A stretch of 64,000 nucleotides of DNA from Lysinibacillus telephonicus (GTDB lineage Bacteria; Bacillota; Bacilli; Bacillales_A; Planococcaceae): positions 1-64,000 of the forward strand of contig NZ_RXNR01000009.1 of NCBI RefSeq assembly GCF_003966145.1. Reading direction: 5' to 3'. The notes under the pieces were generated by a model. It was not told the origin of the DNA, made no database searches, and saw only the letters and a list, made by a program, of their open reading frames with translations. Position numbers and translations under genes: made by a program. Below, one piece after another: positions 17,187 to 26,093 of the stretch; position 1 is the stretch's first letter, and the number at the start of each line of letters is the position of its first letter.

Positions 17187-19271
17187 ATGAACTCTATTTT
17201 TGATGATCCAAATACCTTATTCGCAATTTATAAATCCCTTTTCAAATTTAATCCAGATCCATGTTACGCAATAGACAGAAACGGAAAATTTATTCTAATT
17301 AATCAAATGGCAAAGGACTTGACGGGGTATTCGAAGGAGGAGTTTTCTAAACTTTCTTTTCTTGATTTAATAGTTGATGAATTCAAAGAGTCTATGAACG
17401 AGTTATTTATAGATGTACTAACAAATGAAAAAGTAAAAAGCTTCGAAGTTTCAATTAAACATAAAACAGGTACTGTTATCGAATTATACGGAACTTCAGT
17501 ACCTATAATTGTGGGGAATCAGGTTTTAGGTGTTGCGGGTATTGTTAAAGATATAACAGAAAAAAACTTTATGCAAGGTGAGCTTGAAAGGACAAAAATA
17601 GACTTAGAAAGTATTTTTAATAATATCGACGTATGTGTGTGGTCAACAGATTTTGAACATGAAGTGGTTTATCAAATTTCTTCTGCTTGTAAGAAAATTT
17701 ATGGATATTCTCAAGAAGAGTTTACGGAAAATCCTAATTTATGGAAAGAGGTTATCCATCCTGATGATGTTGCTTACGTTGAAAACATGCAGCCTAAATT
17801 AGCAGCTGACAGGCAGACATTAAAGTTGGAATATCGAATTATTGATGCTAATCAAAATATAAAATGGGTATCTAATTATACAACACCAATATTTAATGAA
17901 TCAGGAGATTTAGTTAAACTTAATGGGGTTGTTGTAGACATTCATCAACGACGATTGGCAGAAGAAAAATTAGAATTTATGGCGTTTCATGATGAACTAA
18001 CCGATTTACCAAATCGCAGACTATTTGAACAGCTTTTAGATAAAGCAATTTTAAATGCAAAGAAGGAAAACAAAAAAATTGCTATTCTTTTCTTTGATCT
18101 TGACGAATTCAAGTGGATAAACGACACACTTGGCCATACTGTAGGAGACAAAGTATTGACGATTGTGGCAAAACGTTTAAAAGATATTTTAAAAAAGGGA
18201 GATATTGTTTCAAGGCTAGGTGGAGATGAGTTTATTATCTTATTGCAAAATATAGACGATATTAAAGAAGTTGAAACAGAAGCTCGAAAGCTTATTGATG
18301 CGATACTAAATCCAATCTATTTAGGAGAAAGGTGTTATGTCCTTACAGCGAGTATTGGAATTAGCATTTTTCCAGATCATACCACTGTGACGGAACGGCT
18401 CATTATTTACGCAGATCAAGCGCTAAATGCAGCTAAAAGAGATAGTAAAAACACATATAAATTCTATAAAGCTGACTTTTCAGAAGAATTATGTAGGAAA
18501 TTAGATGTATTACAAGCTTTGCGTCAAGCTTTATACAAAGATTCCATGACATTACACTATCAACCTATTATAGATATTAGAGATAAAAGTATTGTAGGGT
18601 TTGAAGCTCTTTTAAGATGGAATGATCCAACATTAGGAATGATTTCCCCATCTGAGTTTATTCCAATAGCAGAGGAATCGGGGCTTATCATCCCATTAGG
18701 TGAGTGGGTTTTTCATAAGGCTTGTATAGAGTTTAATGAATTATATAGGAACTGTGATGTTTCGGCTTATTTATCAGTGAATGTATCAACAAAGCAATTT
18801 GAAGATGAACTGTTTCTTAGTAAACTTATAAAAATATTAAATGAGACTAACTTTGACCCAAAATTACTCAAAATAGAATTAACTGAAAGTATTATGATGA
18901 AGAATATAGAGAGAACTATTGCAAAGCTTCATCAATTGAAGGAACTGGGGATTGAAGTCTTTCTTGATGACTTTGGTACAGGCTATTCATCACTAAATTA
19001 TTTAGGGTTGCTTCCTATTAATACACTCAAAATTGACCGATCATTTATACAAAATATAAATGCTTCAGGTCAGGAAGCGATTGTACATACTATTATTTCA
19101 ATGGCAAATAGTTTAGATAAAGGGATAATTGCTGAAGGAGTAGAGGAAGAATATCAGTTATTATATCTAGAAAAACTTGGCTGTTATAATATTCAAGGTT
19201 ATCTTTTCAGTAAGCCGATACCTTTTAAGGAAATCCCGAATTTTATAGATAAAGGATTTATAAGAAAATAG
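17187..19271 (+). CDS. Cyclic-di-GMP turnover protein, PAS-PAS-GGDEF-EAL
   Basis: A 694-residue soluble protein. PAS1 covers about 12-130 (LTGYSKEEF), PAS2 with PAC about 135-260 (IYGYSQEEFTENPNLWKEVIHPDD), GGDEF about 262-430 and EAL about 440-690. The GGDEF motif (345-349) is intact. The upstream I-site position reads KKGD rather than RxxD, so product inhibition may be absent. The EAL domain keeps EALLRW (474-479) and DDFGTGYSSL, so phosphodiesterase activity is possible. No membrane segment is present, so it is a cytosolic sensor. Whether synthesis or hydrolysis dominates cannot be read from sequence. It is monocistronic with a strong terminator. Confidence 0.92.
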   Translation: MNSIFDDPNTLFAIYKSLFKFNPDPCYAIDRNGKFILINQMAKDLTGYSKEEFSKLSFLDLIVDEFKESMNELFIDVLTNEKVKSFEVSIKHKTGTVIELYGTSVPIIVGNQVLGVAGIVKDITEKNFMQGELERTKIDLESIFNNIDVCVWSTDFEHEVVYQISSACKKIYGYSQEEFTENPNLWKEVIHPDDVAYVENMQPKLAADRQTLKLEYRIIDANQNIKWVSNYTTPIFNESGDLVKLNGVVVDIHQRRLAEEKLEFMAFHDELTDLPNRRLFEQLLDKAILNAKKENKKIAILFFDLDEFKWINDTLGHTVGDKVLTIVAKRLKDILKKGDIVSRLGGDEFIILLQNIDDIKEVETEARKLIDAILNPIYLGERCYVLTASIGISIFPDHTTVTERLIIYADQALNAAKRDSKNTYKFYKADFSEELCRKLDVLQALRQALYKDSMTLHYQPIIDIRDKSIVGFEALLRWNDPTLGMISPSEFIPIAEESGLIIPLGEWVFHKACIEFNELYRNCDVSAYLSVNVSTKQFEDELFLSKLIKILNETNFDPKLLKIELTESIMMKNIERTIAKLHQLKELGIEVFLDDFGTGYSSLNYLGLLPINTLKIDRSFIQNINASGQEAIVHTIISMANSLDKGIIAEGVEEEYQLLYLEKLGCYNIQGYLFSKPIPFKEIPNFIDKGFIRK

Positions 19272-19277
19272 CAAGCA

Positions 19278-19320
19278 AAAAGTGGCCCTCTCATAAAAGG
19301 ATGAGAGGGCCACTTTTCTG
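19278..19320. terminator. Strong bidirectional terminator between the GGDEF-EAL gene and topB
   Basis: A perfect 17-base stem lies at 19278-19294 and 19301-19317, around a 6-base loop and flanked by A-run and T-run. It can serve both convergent genes. A second small hairpin, TGTACC/GGTACA, lies at about 19319-19346. Confidence 0.8.
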
Positions 19321-19373
19321 TACCGAAAGCGAAGCGACAGGTACAAATTTTCTATACAGAAAAATAATTTAGC

Positions 19374-21563
19374 TTAATCTAATTTCAGACCTTTTAATGC
19401 TTCTGCTAATGCGTTATTCACAGGCTCTTCTTGATTTTGCTGTTTTAAATACTTTTGTACAGTGCGTTTATCTACTTTTCCTTTCGATTCTTTGTTGCGG
19501 CGTTGTTGGAAAGTGGATAACTTTTCGCGATATCCACATTTACACACAAAAATTTGTCCTTCGCCTTCACCACGCAACTCCAGCTTTTTATGACATTGTG
19601 GACAACGAGCGTTTGTAACGCGGGATACATTTTTGCGATGTCCACACTCTCGATCCTGGCAAACAAGCATTTTGCCTTTTTTACCGTTTACTTCAAGCAT
19701 CGGTTTTCCACAGTCAGGGCAAGATTTTGTGGAAATGTTATCATGTTTATATTTTTTATCGCATGCCTTTATTTCCGAAACGATTTCTTTTGTATAATTT
19801 TTCATTTCAGAAATAAATACTTCTTTTTTCAATTTTCCATTTGCAATTTGCTCAAGTTTCATTTCCCATTCTGCGGTAAGGGCAGGGGATTTTAATTCTT
19901 CCGGAACTAAATCAAGTAATTGACGACCTTTAGAAGTAATGTAAATTTCTTTGCCGCCGCGTTTTTCAATTAAAAATGAATTAAATAATTTATCAATAAT
20001 ATCAGCACGTGTCGCAACTGTTCCGAGACCACCAGTTGACTTCAATGTTTCAGCTAATTGTTTATTTTGAGTACCCATATATTTCACTGGGTTTTCCATT
20101 GCTGAAAGTAAGGTTGCCTCGGTAAAACGCGCTGGTGGCTTTGTCTGGCCAGAAGTCTGGGCAATCAATTTCACATTTAAGGTTTGACCTTTTTCAATGC
20201 GAGGCAAAATTTGTTCTTTTACATCATCGGTATTTTCTTCATCATCGAAACGATTCTCATATACCTCTTTCCAACCACTCGAAAGAATCGTTTTTCCATG
20301 AGCAATAAAACTTTCATCCCCAATTTTTGCACGAAGAGTCAGCTGTTCATATTCAAATGCAGGGAATAATACTGCCAAGAAACGCTTTACGACTAAATCA
20401 TAAATTTTTCGCTCTTTATCATTAAATGCAGAGAAGTTAACGTATCCTTCAGTCGGAATGATTGCATGGTGGTCACTTACTTTACTGTCATCGACAAAGG
20501 ATTTATTTGATTTTATAGGTTTAGAAAGCACCTTATTTGTCAGTTGACGATATTCTCCAACACCACATGCTTTTAATCTTTCAGGAAGTGTCGCCACTAT
20601 GTCACTTGATAAATAGCGTGAATCAGTTCGGGGGTATGTCAACACCTTATGCTGCTCATACAATTTCTGCATAATATTTAATGTTTCTTTTGCTGAATAT
20701 CCAAAAATTTTGTTGGCATCACGTTGAAGCTCTGTTAAATCATAAAGACCAGGTGCAAATGATTTTTTCGATTTGCTTTCAATGTCTGACACAACTGCAT
20801 TTTGACGGCCAAGCTTTTTAACCAGCCCATCTATTTTTTCTTTATCAAAGCTACGGATATTTCCGTTTTTATCTTGCCACGTTAGTTTTAAATCGTCTGT
20901 TGTTTGAGCTTCAATTCCATAATAGGTTTGCGGCTTAAAGTTTTTAATTTCCTCTTCACGCTGGGCAATAATTGCGACAGTAGGAGTTTGCACGCGGCCA
21001 CAGTTCAGTTGCGCATTAAAACGGGTAGTGAGTGCGCGGGTTGCATTTAAACCGATATACCAATCTGCTTCTGATCGAGCAACAGCGGAAGCATATAAGT
21101 TTTCATATGCTTTCCCTGGTTTTAAATTTTTGAAGCCATCTTTAATCGCTTTGTCGGTAACAGATGAAATCCATAAACGTTTAATCGGTTTCTTTACTTT
21201 TGCTTTTTCAATGATCCAACGGGCAACTAATTCACCCTCACGACCAGCATCCGTTGCAATAATAATATCCGATACGTCGTTGCGTAATAATTGTGATTTT
21301 ACTGCATTAAATTGTTTGCCGGATTGCTTAATAACCGTTAATTTTAAACGGTCTGGCAGCATCGGCAAATCCTCTAAATTCCACGTTTTATATTTCACAT
21401 CGTAGCTTTCGGGATCGGCTAATGTAACTAAATGCCCCAAAGCCCAAGTAACAATATATTGATCACCTTCAAGATAACCGTTGCCTTTTTTACTGCATTT
21501 TAATACTCTAGCGATATCACGCGCTACAGATGGTTTTTCAGCTAGCACTAAGCTTTTTGCCAT
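19374..21563 (-). CDS. topB: DNA topoisomerase III
   Basis: A 729-residue type IA topoisomerase that passes single strands and decatenates DNA. A TOPRIM domain is at the N-terminus (LVLAEKPSVARDIARV; ATDAGREGELVAR), followed by the type IA core with catalytic Tyr310 in LTYPRTDSRYL. The C-terminus has two zinc ribbons: CPDCGKPM...CQDREC and CPQCHKKL...CKCG. Length is typical of Bacillus TopB with its C-terminal extension. ATG 21563 has AAAGGATG about 8 bases upstream; an ATG at 21572 overlaps that ribosome site. It is convergent with the GGDEF-EAL gene. Confidence 0.95.
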   Translation of the reverse strand: MAKSLVLAEKPSVARDIARVLKCSKKGNGYLEGDQYIVTWALGHLVTLADPESYDVKYKTWNLEDLPMLPDRLKLTVIKQSGKQFNAVKSQLLRNDVSDIIIATDAGREGELVARWIIEKAKVKKPIKRLWISSVTDKAIKDGFKNLKPGKAYENLYASAVARSEADWYIGLNATRALTTRFNAQLNCGRVQTPTVAIIAQREEEIKNFKPQTYYGIEAQTTDDLKLTWQDKNGNIRSFDKEKIDGLVKKLGRQNAVVSDIESKSKKSFAPGLYDLTELQRDANKIFGYSAKETLNIMQKLYEQHKVLTYPRTDSRYLSSDIVATLPERLKACGVGEYRQLTNKVLSKPIKSNKSFVDDSKVSDHHAIIPTEGYVNFSAFNDKERKIYDLVVKRFLAVLFPAFEYEQLTLRAKIGDESFIAHGKTILSSGWKEVYENRFDDEENTDDVKEQILPRIEKGQTLNVKLIAQTSGQTKPPARFTEATLLSAMENPVKYMGTQNKQLAETLKSTGGLGTVATRADIIDKLFNSFLIEKRGGKEIYITSKGRQLLDLVPEELKSPALTAEWEMKLEQIANGKLKKEVFISEMKNYTKEIVSEIKACDKKYKHDNISTKSCPDCGKPMLEVNGKKGKMLVCQDRECGHRKNVSRVTNARCPQCHKKLELRGEGEGQIFVCKCGYREKLSTFQQRRNKESKGKVDKRTVQKYLKQQNQEEPVNNALAEALKGLKLD

Positions 21564-21773
21564 GATAAACATCCTTTCTAATTTCCATACGATTATAGCA
21601 TATGCTCCTTGCAGTTTCAGTTAGGGAGGAAATTATTCATATAGAAAAAAGGTTTTAAAAATTCAATTTGAGTTATTTAAGCTGATTCGGGAATACTTTT
21701 TAAAAGAAAATATAAATGAAAAATTTCCATAACCTTCTATTATAAAGGTGAATTATTATGTAAACATCAAAAT

Positions 21774-21844
21774 TATGAACATTTTATTAACCAATTGTAA
21801 AGGGATTGTAAATGTTATATTTCAAATTTGTAAAAACATTTACA
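21774..21844. promoter_or_regulatory. Pho-box-like array of hexamers with 11-base period
   Basis: On the minus strand, hexamers spaced exactly 11 bases apart read TTTACA (21129+700, i.e. 21829-21834), GAAATA (21818-21823), TTTACA (21807-21812), TTTACA (21796-21801), TTAATA (21785-21790) and TTCATA (21774-21779). Five of the six fit the Bacillus PhoP consensus TT(A/C/T)A(C/T)A with 5-base gaps. The array lies directly before a phosphate symporter gene, in inverted orientation relative to it. Confidence 0.65.
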
Positions 21845-21867
21845 TTGCTGCGTAAATTATAAATAAT
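21839..21867 (+). promoter_or_regulatory. Candidate promoter of the Na/Pi symporter gene
   Basis: TTTACA (21839-21844) and AATAAT (21862-21867) are 17 bases apart. The pair sits immediately downstream of the Pho-box-like array and 38 bases before the start codon. Confidence 0.5.
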
Positions 21868-21905
21868 AGGTGTCGAAACAATCGAAAGGGTGAAAATATA
21901 AAAAA

Positions 21906-23546
21906 ATGGATTGGCAGACGATGATTTTCCAGTTCCTGGGCGGTTTAGGTTTATTTTTATTTGCAATTAAGTTTATGGGAGACGGTCTGCAAAAAGCAGC
22001 AGGAGATCGGCTTCGAGAAATATTAGATAGATTTACAACAAATCCTTTAATGGGCGTTTTAGTCGGGATTGTTGTTACCGTATTAATTCAGTCTAGTTCA
22101 GGGACAACGGTTATTACTGTTGGACTTGTTAGTGCAGGATTTATGACATTGCGTCAGGCAATTGGCGTTATTATGGGTGCCAATATTGGTACGACGGTTA
22201 CGGCATTTATTATCGGTTTTGATGTCGGGGCTTATTCATACCCAATTATGGCACTTGGTGCTGTCCTTTTATTCTTCTTTAAAAAGAATACAATTCAGAA
22301 TATCGGACAAATTTTATTCGGTTTTGCAGGTTTATTTATCGGGTTAGAAATGATGGGGGATGGCATGAAGCCCCTGCGAGACTGGGATGCATTTATTGAT
22401 TTAACAGTTAACTTTAGTGACCATCCTATCTTAGGGGTTATTGCAGGAACATTGTTTACAGTAGTTGTACAATCATCCTCTGCAACAGTAGGTATTTTAC
22501 AAGGACTATATTCGGAAGGGCTAATTCCTTTAGGTGGAGCTCTACCAGTTCTATTTGGTGACAATATAGGAACAACGATTACAGCTGTACTAGCTTCTTT
22601 AGGTGCTTCTATTACAGCTCGTCGTGCAGCGGCTTCACACGTATTATTTAACATCATTGGATCAATTATATTCTTATTAATACTACCATTATTCACTAAT
22701 TATGTTGAGTGGATTTCTGGTGCACTAAATCTTGAAGAGAAAATGCAAATTGCTTTTGCTCATGGTACGTTTAATGTAGTTAATACAATCATTCAGCTAC
22801 CGTTCGTAGGTGTTTTAGCATATATTGTGACTAAAATTGTCCCTGGTGAGGACGAATCGATTGAGTATGCACCGAAGCACTTAGACTTATCGCTAATTGA
22901 GCAATCCCCATCAATTGCATTGGGACAAGCAAAACAGGAAGTAGTAAGAATGGGTGAATTTGCAGTAAAAGGTCTTCAAGAATCGATGGATTTCTTATTT
23001 ACTGGTGACAAGAAACATGTAACAATGACAGTACAATTAGAGGATGCGATTAATAATTTAGATCGAGTAACGACAGATTATTTAGTAGAGCTATCAAAAG
23101 AATCACTTTCTGAAACAGATTCTAAATTGCATCACTCGCTATTCCAAAATATTCGTGATATTGAGCGGGTAGGGGATCATTTCGAAAACCTTGTCGAATT
23201 AATTCAATCTAAAGAAATGAATCGTGTTAAATTCAGCGAAGAAGCTTATGAAGAGCTAAAGGAAATGTACGAATTCGTTTTAGATACAGTAAGCCTATCA
23301 GTCCTTGCTTTAGATAAACAAAGCAAAGAATTTGCAAGAGAAGTTATTAGCAAGGAAGATCGAATTGATGAATTGGAACGTGTATTGCGCAAACGCCATA
23401 TTTATCGCTTAAATAATGGAGAATGTTCAGGCTCAGCAGGCATTATTTACGCTGATATTATAAGTAACTTAGAGCGTATCGGTGATCATGCAGTAAATAT
23501 TGCTGAGACAATATTAGAAGAAAATCATCCGTTTGGAGCAATTTAA
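21906..23546 (+). CDS. Na/Pi cotransporter family protein (NptA type, with PhoU-like C-terminus)
   Basis: A 546-residue membrane protein. Residues 1-310 hold two Na_Pi_cotrans repeats with the diagnostic QSSSGTT and QSSSATV motifs and GANIGTT / GDNIGTT, the substrate and sodium sites of NptA-type symporters. Residues about 340-540 form a soluble PhoU-like helical domain (RVTTDYLVELSK, NIRDIERVGDHFENLVEL, ISNLERIGDHAVNIAE). Sodium-driven phosphate uptake is the likely activity. The upstream Pho-box-like array suggests control by phosphate starvation through PhoP (inference). AAAGGGTGA serves as ribosome site and a terminator follows. Confidence 0.9.
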   Translation: MDWQTMIFQFLGGLGLFLFAIKFMGDGLQKAAGDRLREILDRFTTNPLMGVLVGIVVTVLIQSSSGTTVITVGLVSAGFMTLRQAIGVIMGANIGTTVTAFIIGFDVGAYSYPIMALGAVLLFFFKKNTIQNIGQILFGFAGLFIGLEMMGDGMKPLRDWDAFIDLTVNFSDHPILGVIAGTLFTVVVQSSSATVGILQGLYSEGLIPLGGALPVLFGDNIGTTITAVLASLGASITARRAAASHVLFNIIGSIIFLLILPLFTNYVEWISGALNLEEKMQIAFAHGTFNVVNTIIQLPFVGVLAYIVTKIVPGEDESIEYAPKHLDLSLIEQSPSIALGQAKQEVVRMGEFAVKGLQESMDFLFTGDKKHVTMTVQLEDAINNLDRVTTDYLVELSKESLSETDSKLHHSLFQNIRDIERVGDHFENLVELIQSKEMNRVKFSEEAYEELKEMYEFVLDTVSLSVLALDKQSKEFAREVISKEDRIDELERVLRKRHIYRLNNGECSGSAGIIYADIISNLERIGDHAVNIAETILEENHPFGAI

Positions 23547-23552
23547 TTAAAG

Positions 23553-23588
23553 GCTGTGCGAAGATTATTTCTTTGCACAGCTTTTTAA
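23553..23588 (+). terminator. Terminator after the Na/Pi symporter gene
   Basis: GCTGTGC (23553-23559) pairs with GCACAGC (23575-23581), and the following TTTTT gives a standard terminator. Confidence 0.75.
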
Positions 23589-23713
23589 TTTTCCGTATAA
23601 ATAATGTGTTGCTTTTTTCGTTATTTAAATCAAAATATTTGTAAATTTAGTTTAAGAAAATTACTATATTATGTAAAATATATGAAAATTTATGTTAAAA
23701 AAAGGTGATGCGG

Positions 23714-24223
23714 ATGAGAATTGCGAGTCTTTTAAATGAAGGCAACATTAATATGGATGAGCGCAAACGTTTAATGCAGCGCAAAGAAATGAATGATGCC
23801 TATAAAAAGAATGCCAGTTACACTCAAAAGAATACTAGCACAATGCTAGAAATTCTTGAGAATCTAATTACCGGTAAAACCGAAAAAGAACTCTTCGAAA
23901 ATGATAATGTTACTTTAAATAAAGATTTGGAAAGTGTCCAAGAAGATACAATTGAAAATTATTTATCACCTGTCAAAAATGAGATTGCCAGTAGTGGAGA
24001 TGATGGCTTTGAATCATTTTCAGACGAGCAATTCGAATTCGTAATCCCTGAACGTTTTATGCAAAGCTTCAATCGAAATTTTGAGCAAGTGGGAGGAAAG
24101 CAGTTAGAAAATATAATATTTGAAAGAACTTACAACAAGGCTGTTTCAACATACACTTATCATATGCAACTAGCACAGAACGGATATAACATTGATCAAC
24201 CACAATATTTTTTAACTGCATAA
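23714..24223 (+). CDS. Hypothetical protein
   Basis: A 169-residue soluble, charged, mostly helical protein that I do not recognise. The N-terminal 60 residues are rich in Lys, Arg, Asn and Met, the middle is acidic, and the C-terminus reads YHMQLAQNGYNIDQPQYFLTA. There is no signal peptide, membrane segment or clear motif. AAAGGTGATG at 23701-23710 is the ribosome site, so ATG 23714 is preferred to earlier in-frame GTG 23705 or ATG 23708. It may be a lineage-specific gene. Confidence 0.65.
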   Translation: MRIASLLNEGNINMDERKRLMQRKEMNDAYKKNASYTQKNTSTMLEILENLITGKTEKELFENDNVTLNKDLESVQEDTIENYLSPVKNEIASSGDDGFESFSDEQFEFVIPERFMQSFNRNFEQVGGKQLENIIFERTYNKAVSTYTYHMQLAQNGYNIDQPQYFLTA

Positions 24224-24258
24224 AACAATAAAGAATACTTAAAGACTTGGCAAACATA

Positions 24259-24447
24259 ATGACAGTTGTTCCAAGAGTAGAAAAAACATTCGGAAAGGTA
24301 AAAGAAGAGGATCTGACAAAAACTGCTCCAAGTTATAATCCAAACTTTGACGGTAAGCCATTGTCCTTCTTAATTGATCACTTAATTGTTCAACATGTTG
24401 TAGGGCATTATGATCAATTGGTTCGACATTTACAAAAAGTTCTATAA
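24259..24447 (+). CDS. Short ORF, possible C-terminal remnant of a DinB/ClbS-like protein
   Basis: A 62-residue reading frame, MTVVPRVEKTFGKVKEEDLT... ending in LIDHLIVQHVVGHYDQLVRHL. The helical end with spaced His residues recalls the last helix of four-helix-bundle DinB/DfsB-type proteins. There is no good ribosome site before ATG 24259 or before the in-frame TTG at 24247. The natural reading is a leftover C-terminus of a longer gene, but the missing N-terminal part was not found upstream, where another gene ends at 24223. Confidence 0.35.
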   Translation: MTVVPRVEKTFGKVKEEDLTKTAPSYNPNFDGKPLSFLIDHLIVQHVVGHYDQLVRHLQKVL

Positions 24448-24452
24448 TGATT

Positions 24453-24510
24453 AAAAAATGTCTATTTCAAGCTTCGAAAGCTAAAATGGGCATTTTTGTT
24501 TTTTTATAAT
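24453..24510 (+). terminator. Terminator before the YbaK gene
   Basis: An AAAATGTCTATTT / AAAATGGGCATTTT stem with G-T pairs is followed by GTTTTTTT. Confidence 0.6.
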
Positions 24511-24592
24511 AAAACAAAATATCAATGAAATCTTTACAAATTTGATATGATTTAGGTATGGAATTTTTCTATATATAGGAGTAGTGTTATAG

Positions 24593-25078
24593 ATGGCAAA
24601 ACAAAAACTGGCAAAGACAAATGCGGTTCGTTTATTAGATCAAAAAAAAATCGCCTACAACTTAATGGAGTATACAATTGAGGACAATCGACTTGATGGG
24701 GTGACAGTTGCACAAAAGGTGGGGCATCCGGCTTCTCATGTATTTAAAACACTAGTGACAACAGCAGGTGCAGGTAAATTTTTTGTTTTTGTTATTCCTG
24801 TAGCAGAGGAATTAAATTTGAAGGCATGTGCAAAAGCAGCTGGTGAAAAGAAAATTGAAATGCTCCATGTAAAAGATTTATTGGCTACTACAGGGTATAT
24901 CCGTGGTGGATGTTCGCCAGTAGGAATGAAGAAGCTGTTTCCAACCTTTATTGACGAATCAGCTAAAAATCTTGAGTATATTCTAGTAAGTGCGGGTAAG
25001 ATTGGGATGCAAATTCAATTAAATCCCAGTGATTTAATTAAAGTAACCCAAGGGAAGTTTGCAAGTTTAACAATATAG
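24593..25078 (+). CDS. ybaK: YbaK/EbsC-family aminoacyl-tRNA deacylase (Cys-tRNA(Pro) deacylase)
   Basis: A 161-residue cytosolic editing enzyme that removes cysteine mischarged on tRNA-Pro. It shows the YbaK family pattern: N-terminal KTNAVRLLDQKKIAYNLMEY, VFKTLVTTAG with the conserved Lys, and GYIRGGCSPVGMKKLFPTFID. The last block is the characteristic GGxSPxG motif of the active-site loop. Length is typical for YbaK. It is monocistronic, and the downstream spacer contains a long structured hairpin. Confidence 0.92.
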   Translation: MAKQKLAKTNAVRLLDQKKIAYNLMEYTIEDNRLDGVTVAQKVGHPASHVFKTLVTTAGAGKFFVFVIPVAEELNLKACAKAAGEKKIEMLHVKDLLATTGYIRGGCSPVGMKKLFPTFIDESAKNLEYILVSAGKIGMQIQLNPSDLIKVTQGKFASLTI

Positions 25079-25119
25079 TTGTGGGTGTCAACTTCTAAAG
25101 AAAGTTTAAAAGAATGTCT

Positions 25120-25231
25120 AGCGTAAGCTATCCGATTCCTTTAGGTCGCTGTCTGCCCTTGATTGAGAGTGGGTAGGCTTATCGAATTAGGGCTACCCAC
25201 ATCCAGCAGTTAAAGGGAGCTTACGCTTTTC
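25120..25231 (+). ncRNA. Long multi-stem hairpin element between ybaK and yczE-like gene
   Basis: Outer arms AGCGTAAGCT (25120-25129) and AGCTTACGCT (25218-25227) pair perfectly. Inside are CCTTTA/TAAAGG and GCTG/CAGC, and at the centre GTGGGTAG (25169-25176) pairs with CTACCCAC (25193-25200). The 108-base structure ends in TTTTCT. It could be a transcription terminator, an attenuator of the next gene or a folded intergenic repeat (REP or bcr-like). No second copy was seen in this window and no known riboswitch motif was recognised. Confidence 0.55.
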
Positions 25232-25255
25232 TATAAAGAGAAAGAAGGCTTTATA

Positions 25256-25924
25256 ATGCGAAGAGAGTTAAAGTGGAAATGGCTATTCTTTTTTGGGGGA
25301 ATTGCTATTATGTCACTTGGCATTTCGATGATAATTAAGGGGAAAGTGTTAGGAGTGAGCCCGTGGGATGTGCTGCATATCGGTTTATTTAAGCAAATCG
25401 GCTTTTCAATCGGTTCATGGTCGATTATTACCGGTTTAGTTATTGTTACAGGCGCATCTATCTATTTAAAACAATGGCCGAAAGTAGCAACATGGTTGAA
25501 TATGATTCTTTGTGGTGTATTCATTGATGGTTTTAGCTGGCTGCTACCTAATACGGATATTTTTATTTTTGAAGTCCTATATTTTATTTTTGGTCTAGTC
25601 GTTATGTGTTTAGGATGTGCTATGTATATTTCGCCTAATTTAGGCGCAGGGCCGCGTGATACACTTATGATTTTAATTGTGGAGAAATTTGGTGGTTCAA
25701 TCCGTAGAGCACGTTTCATAATGGAGTTATCGGCAGTAGTTTTAGGATGGCTGCTTGGAGGACCTGTTGGAATTGGAACGATTATTATCGTGTTATCTAC
25801 AGGTTCCATCATTCAACCGGCCTTGTCATTTTTTAGAAAGCTGCTGGAGAAGCAAATTTCAGAACCAGAGGCCGAAAAACTTGTTTCCAAACATCAATCT
25901 AAAACACTCGCAAAAGAATCATAG
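25256..25924 (+). CDS. YczE/YitT-like integral membrane protein
   Basis: A 222-residue protein with five predicted membrane helices. Family marks are ISMIIKGKVLGVSPWDVLHIGL near the N-terminus and MYISPNLGAGPRDTLMI followed by VLGWLLGGPVGIGTII. These match the YczE/YyaS group. B. subtilis YczE affects surfactin synthetase and related regulation, but its transport role is not known. It starts 25 bases after the structured hairpin, so readthrough from ybaK may be gated. The last codons form the left arm of its terminator. Confidence 0.85.
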   Translation: MRRELKWKWLFFFGGIAIMSLGISMIIKGKVLGVSPWDVLHIGLFKQIGFSIGSWSIITGLVIVTGASIYLKQWPKVATWLNMILCGVFIDGFSWLLPNTDIFIFEVLYFIFGLVVMCLGCAMYISPNLGAGPRDTLMILIVEKFGGSIRRARFIMELSAVVLGWLLGGPVGIGTIIIVLSTGSIIQPALSFFRKLLEKQISEPEAEKLVSKHQSKTLAKES

Positions 25925-25942
25925 CTTTTGCGAGTGTTTTAA
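25901..25942 (+). terminator. Terminator overlapping the 3' end of the YczE-like gene
   Basis: AAAACACTCGCAAAAG (25901-25916) pairs with CTTTTGCGAGTGTTTT (25925-25940), so the stem begins inside the coding sequence. Confidence 0.8.
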
Positions 25943-26093
25943 ATTTTCCTTTAAGCTATAAAAGTACAAACTAAATAAAATAATTTTGCCAATTATTGTT
26001 TTCACATAGTGAGTGTATGAAATAGAGGGGATTCTTTGATAGTTGTTATGCTAAAATGAACATAGAATTTTTTGAATGGGAGATGTTGAAGGT

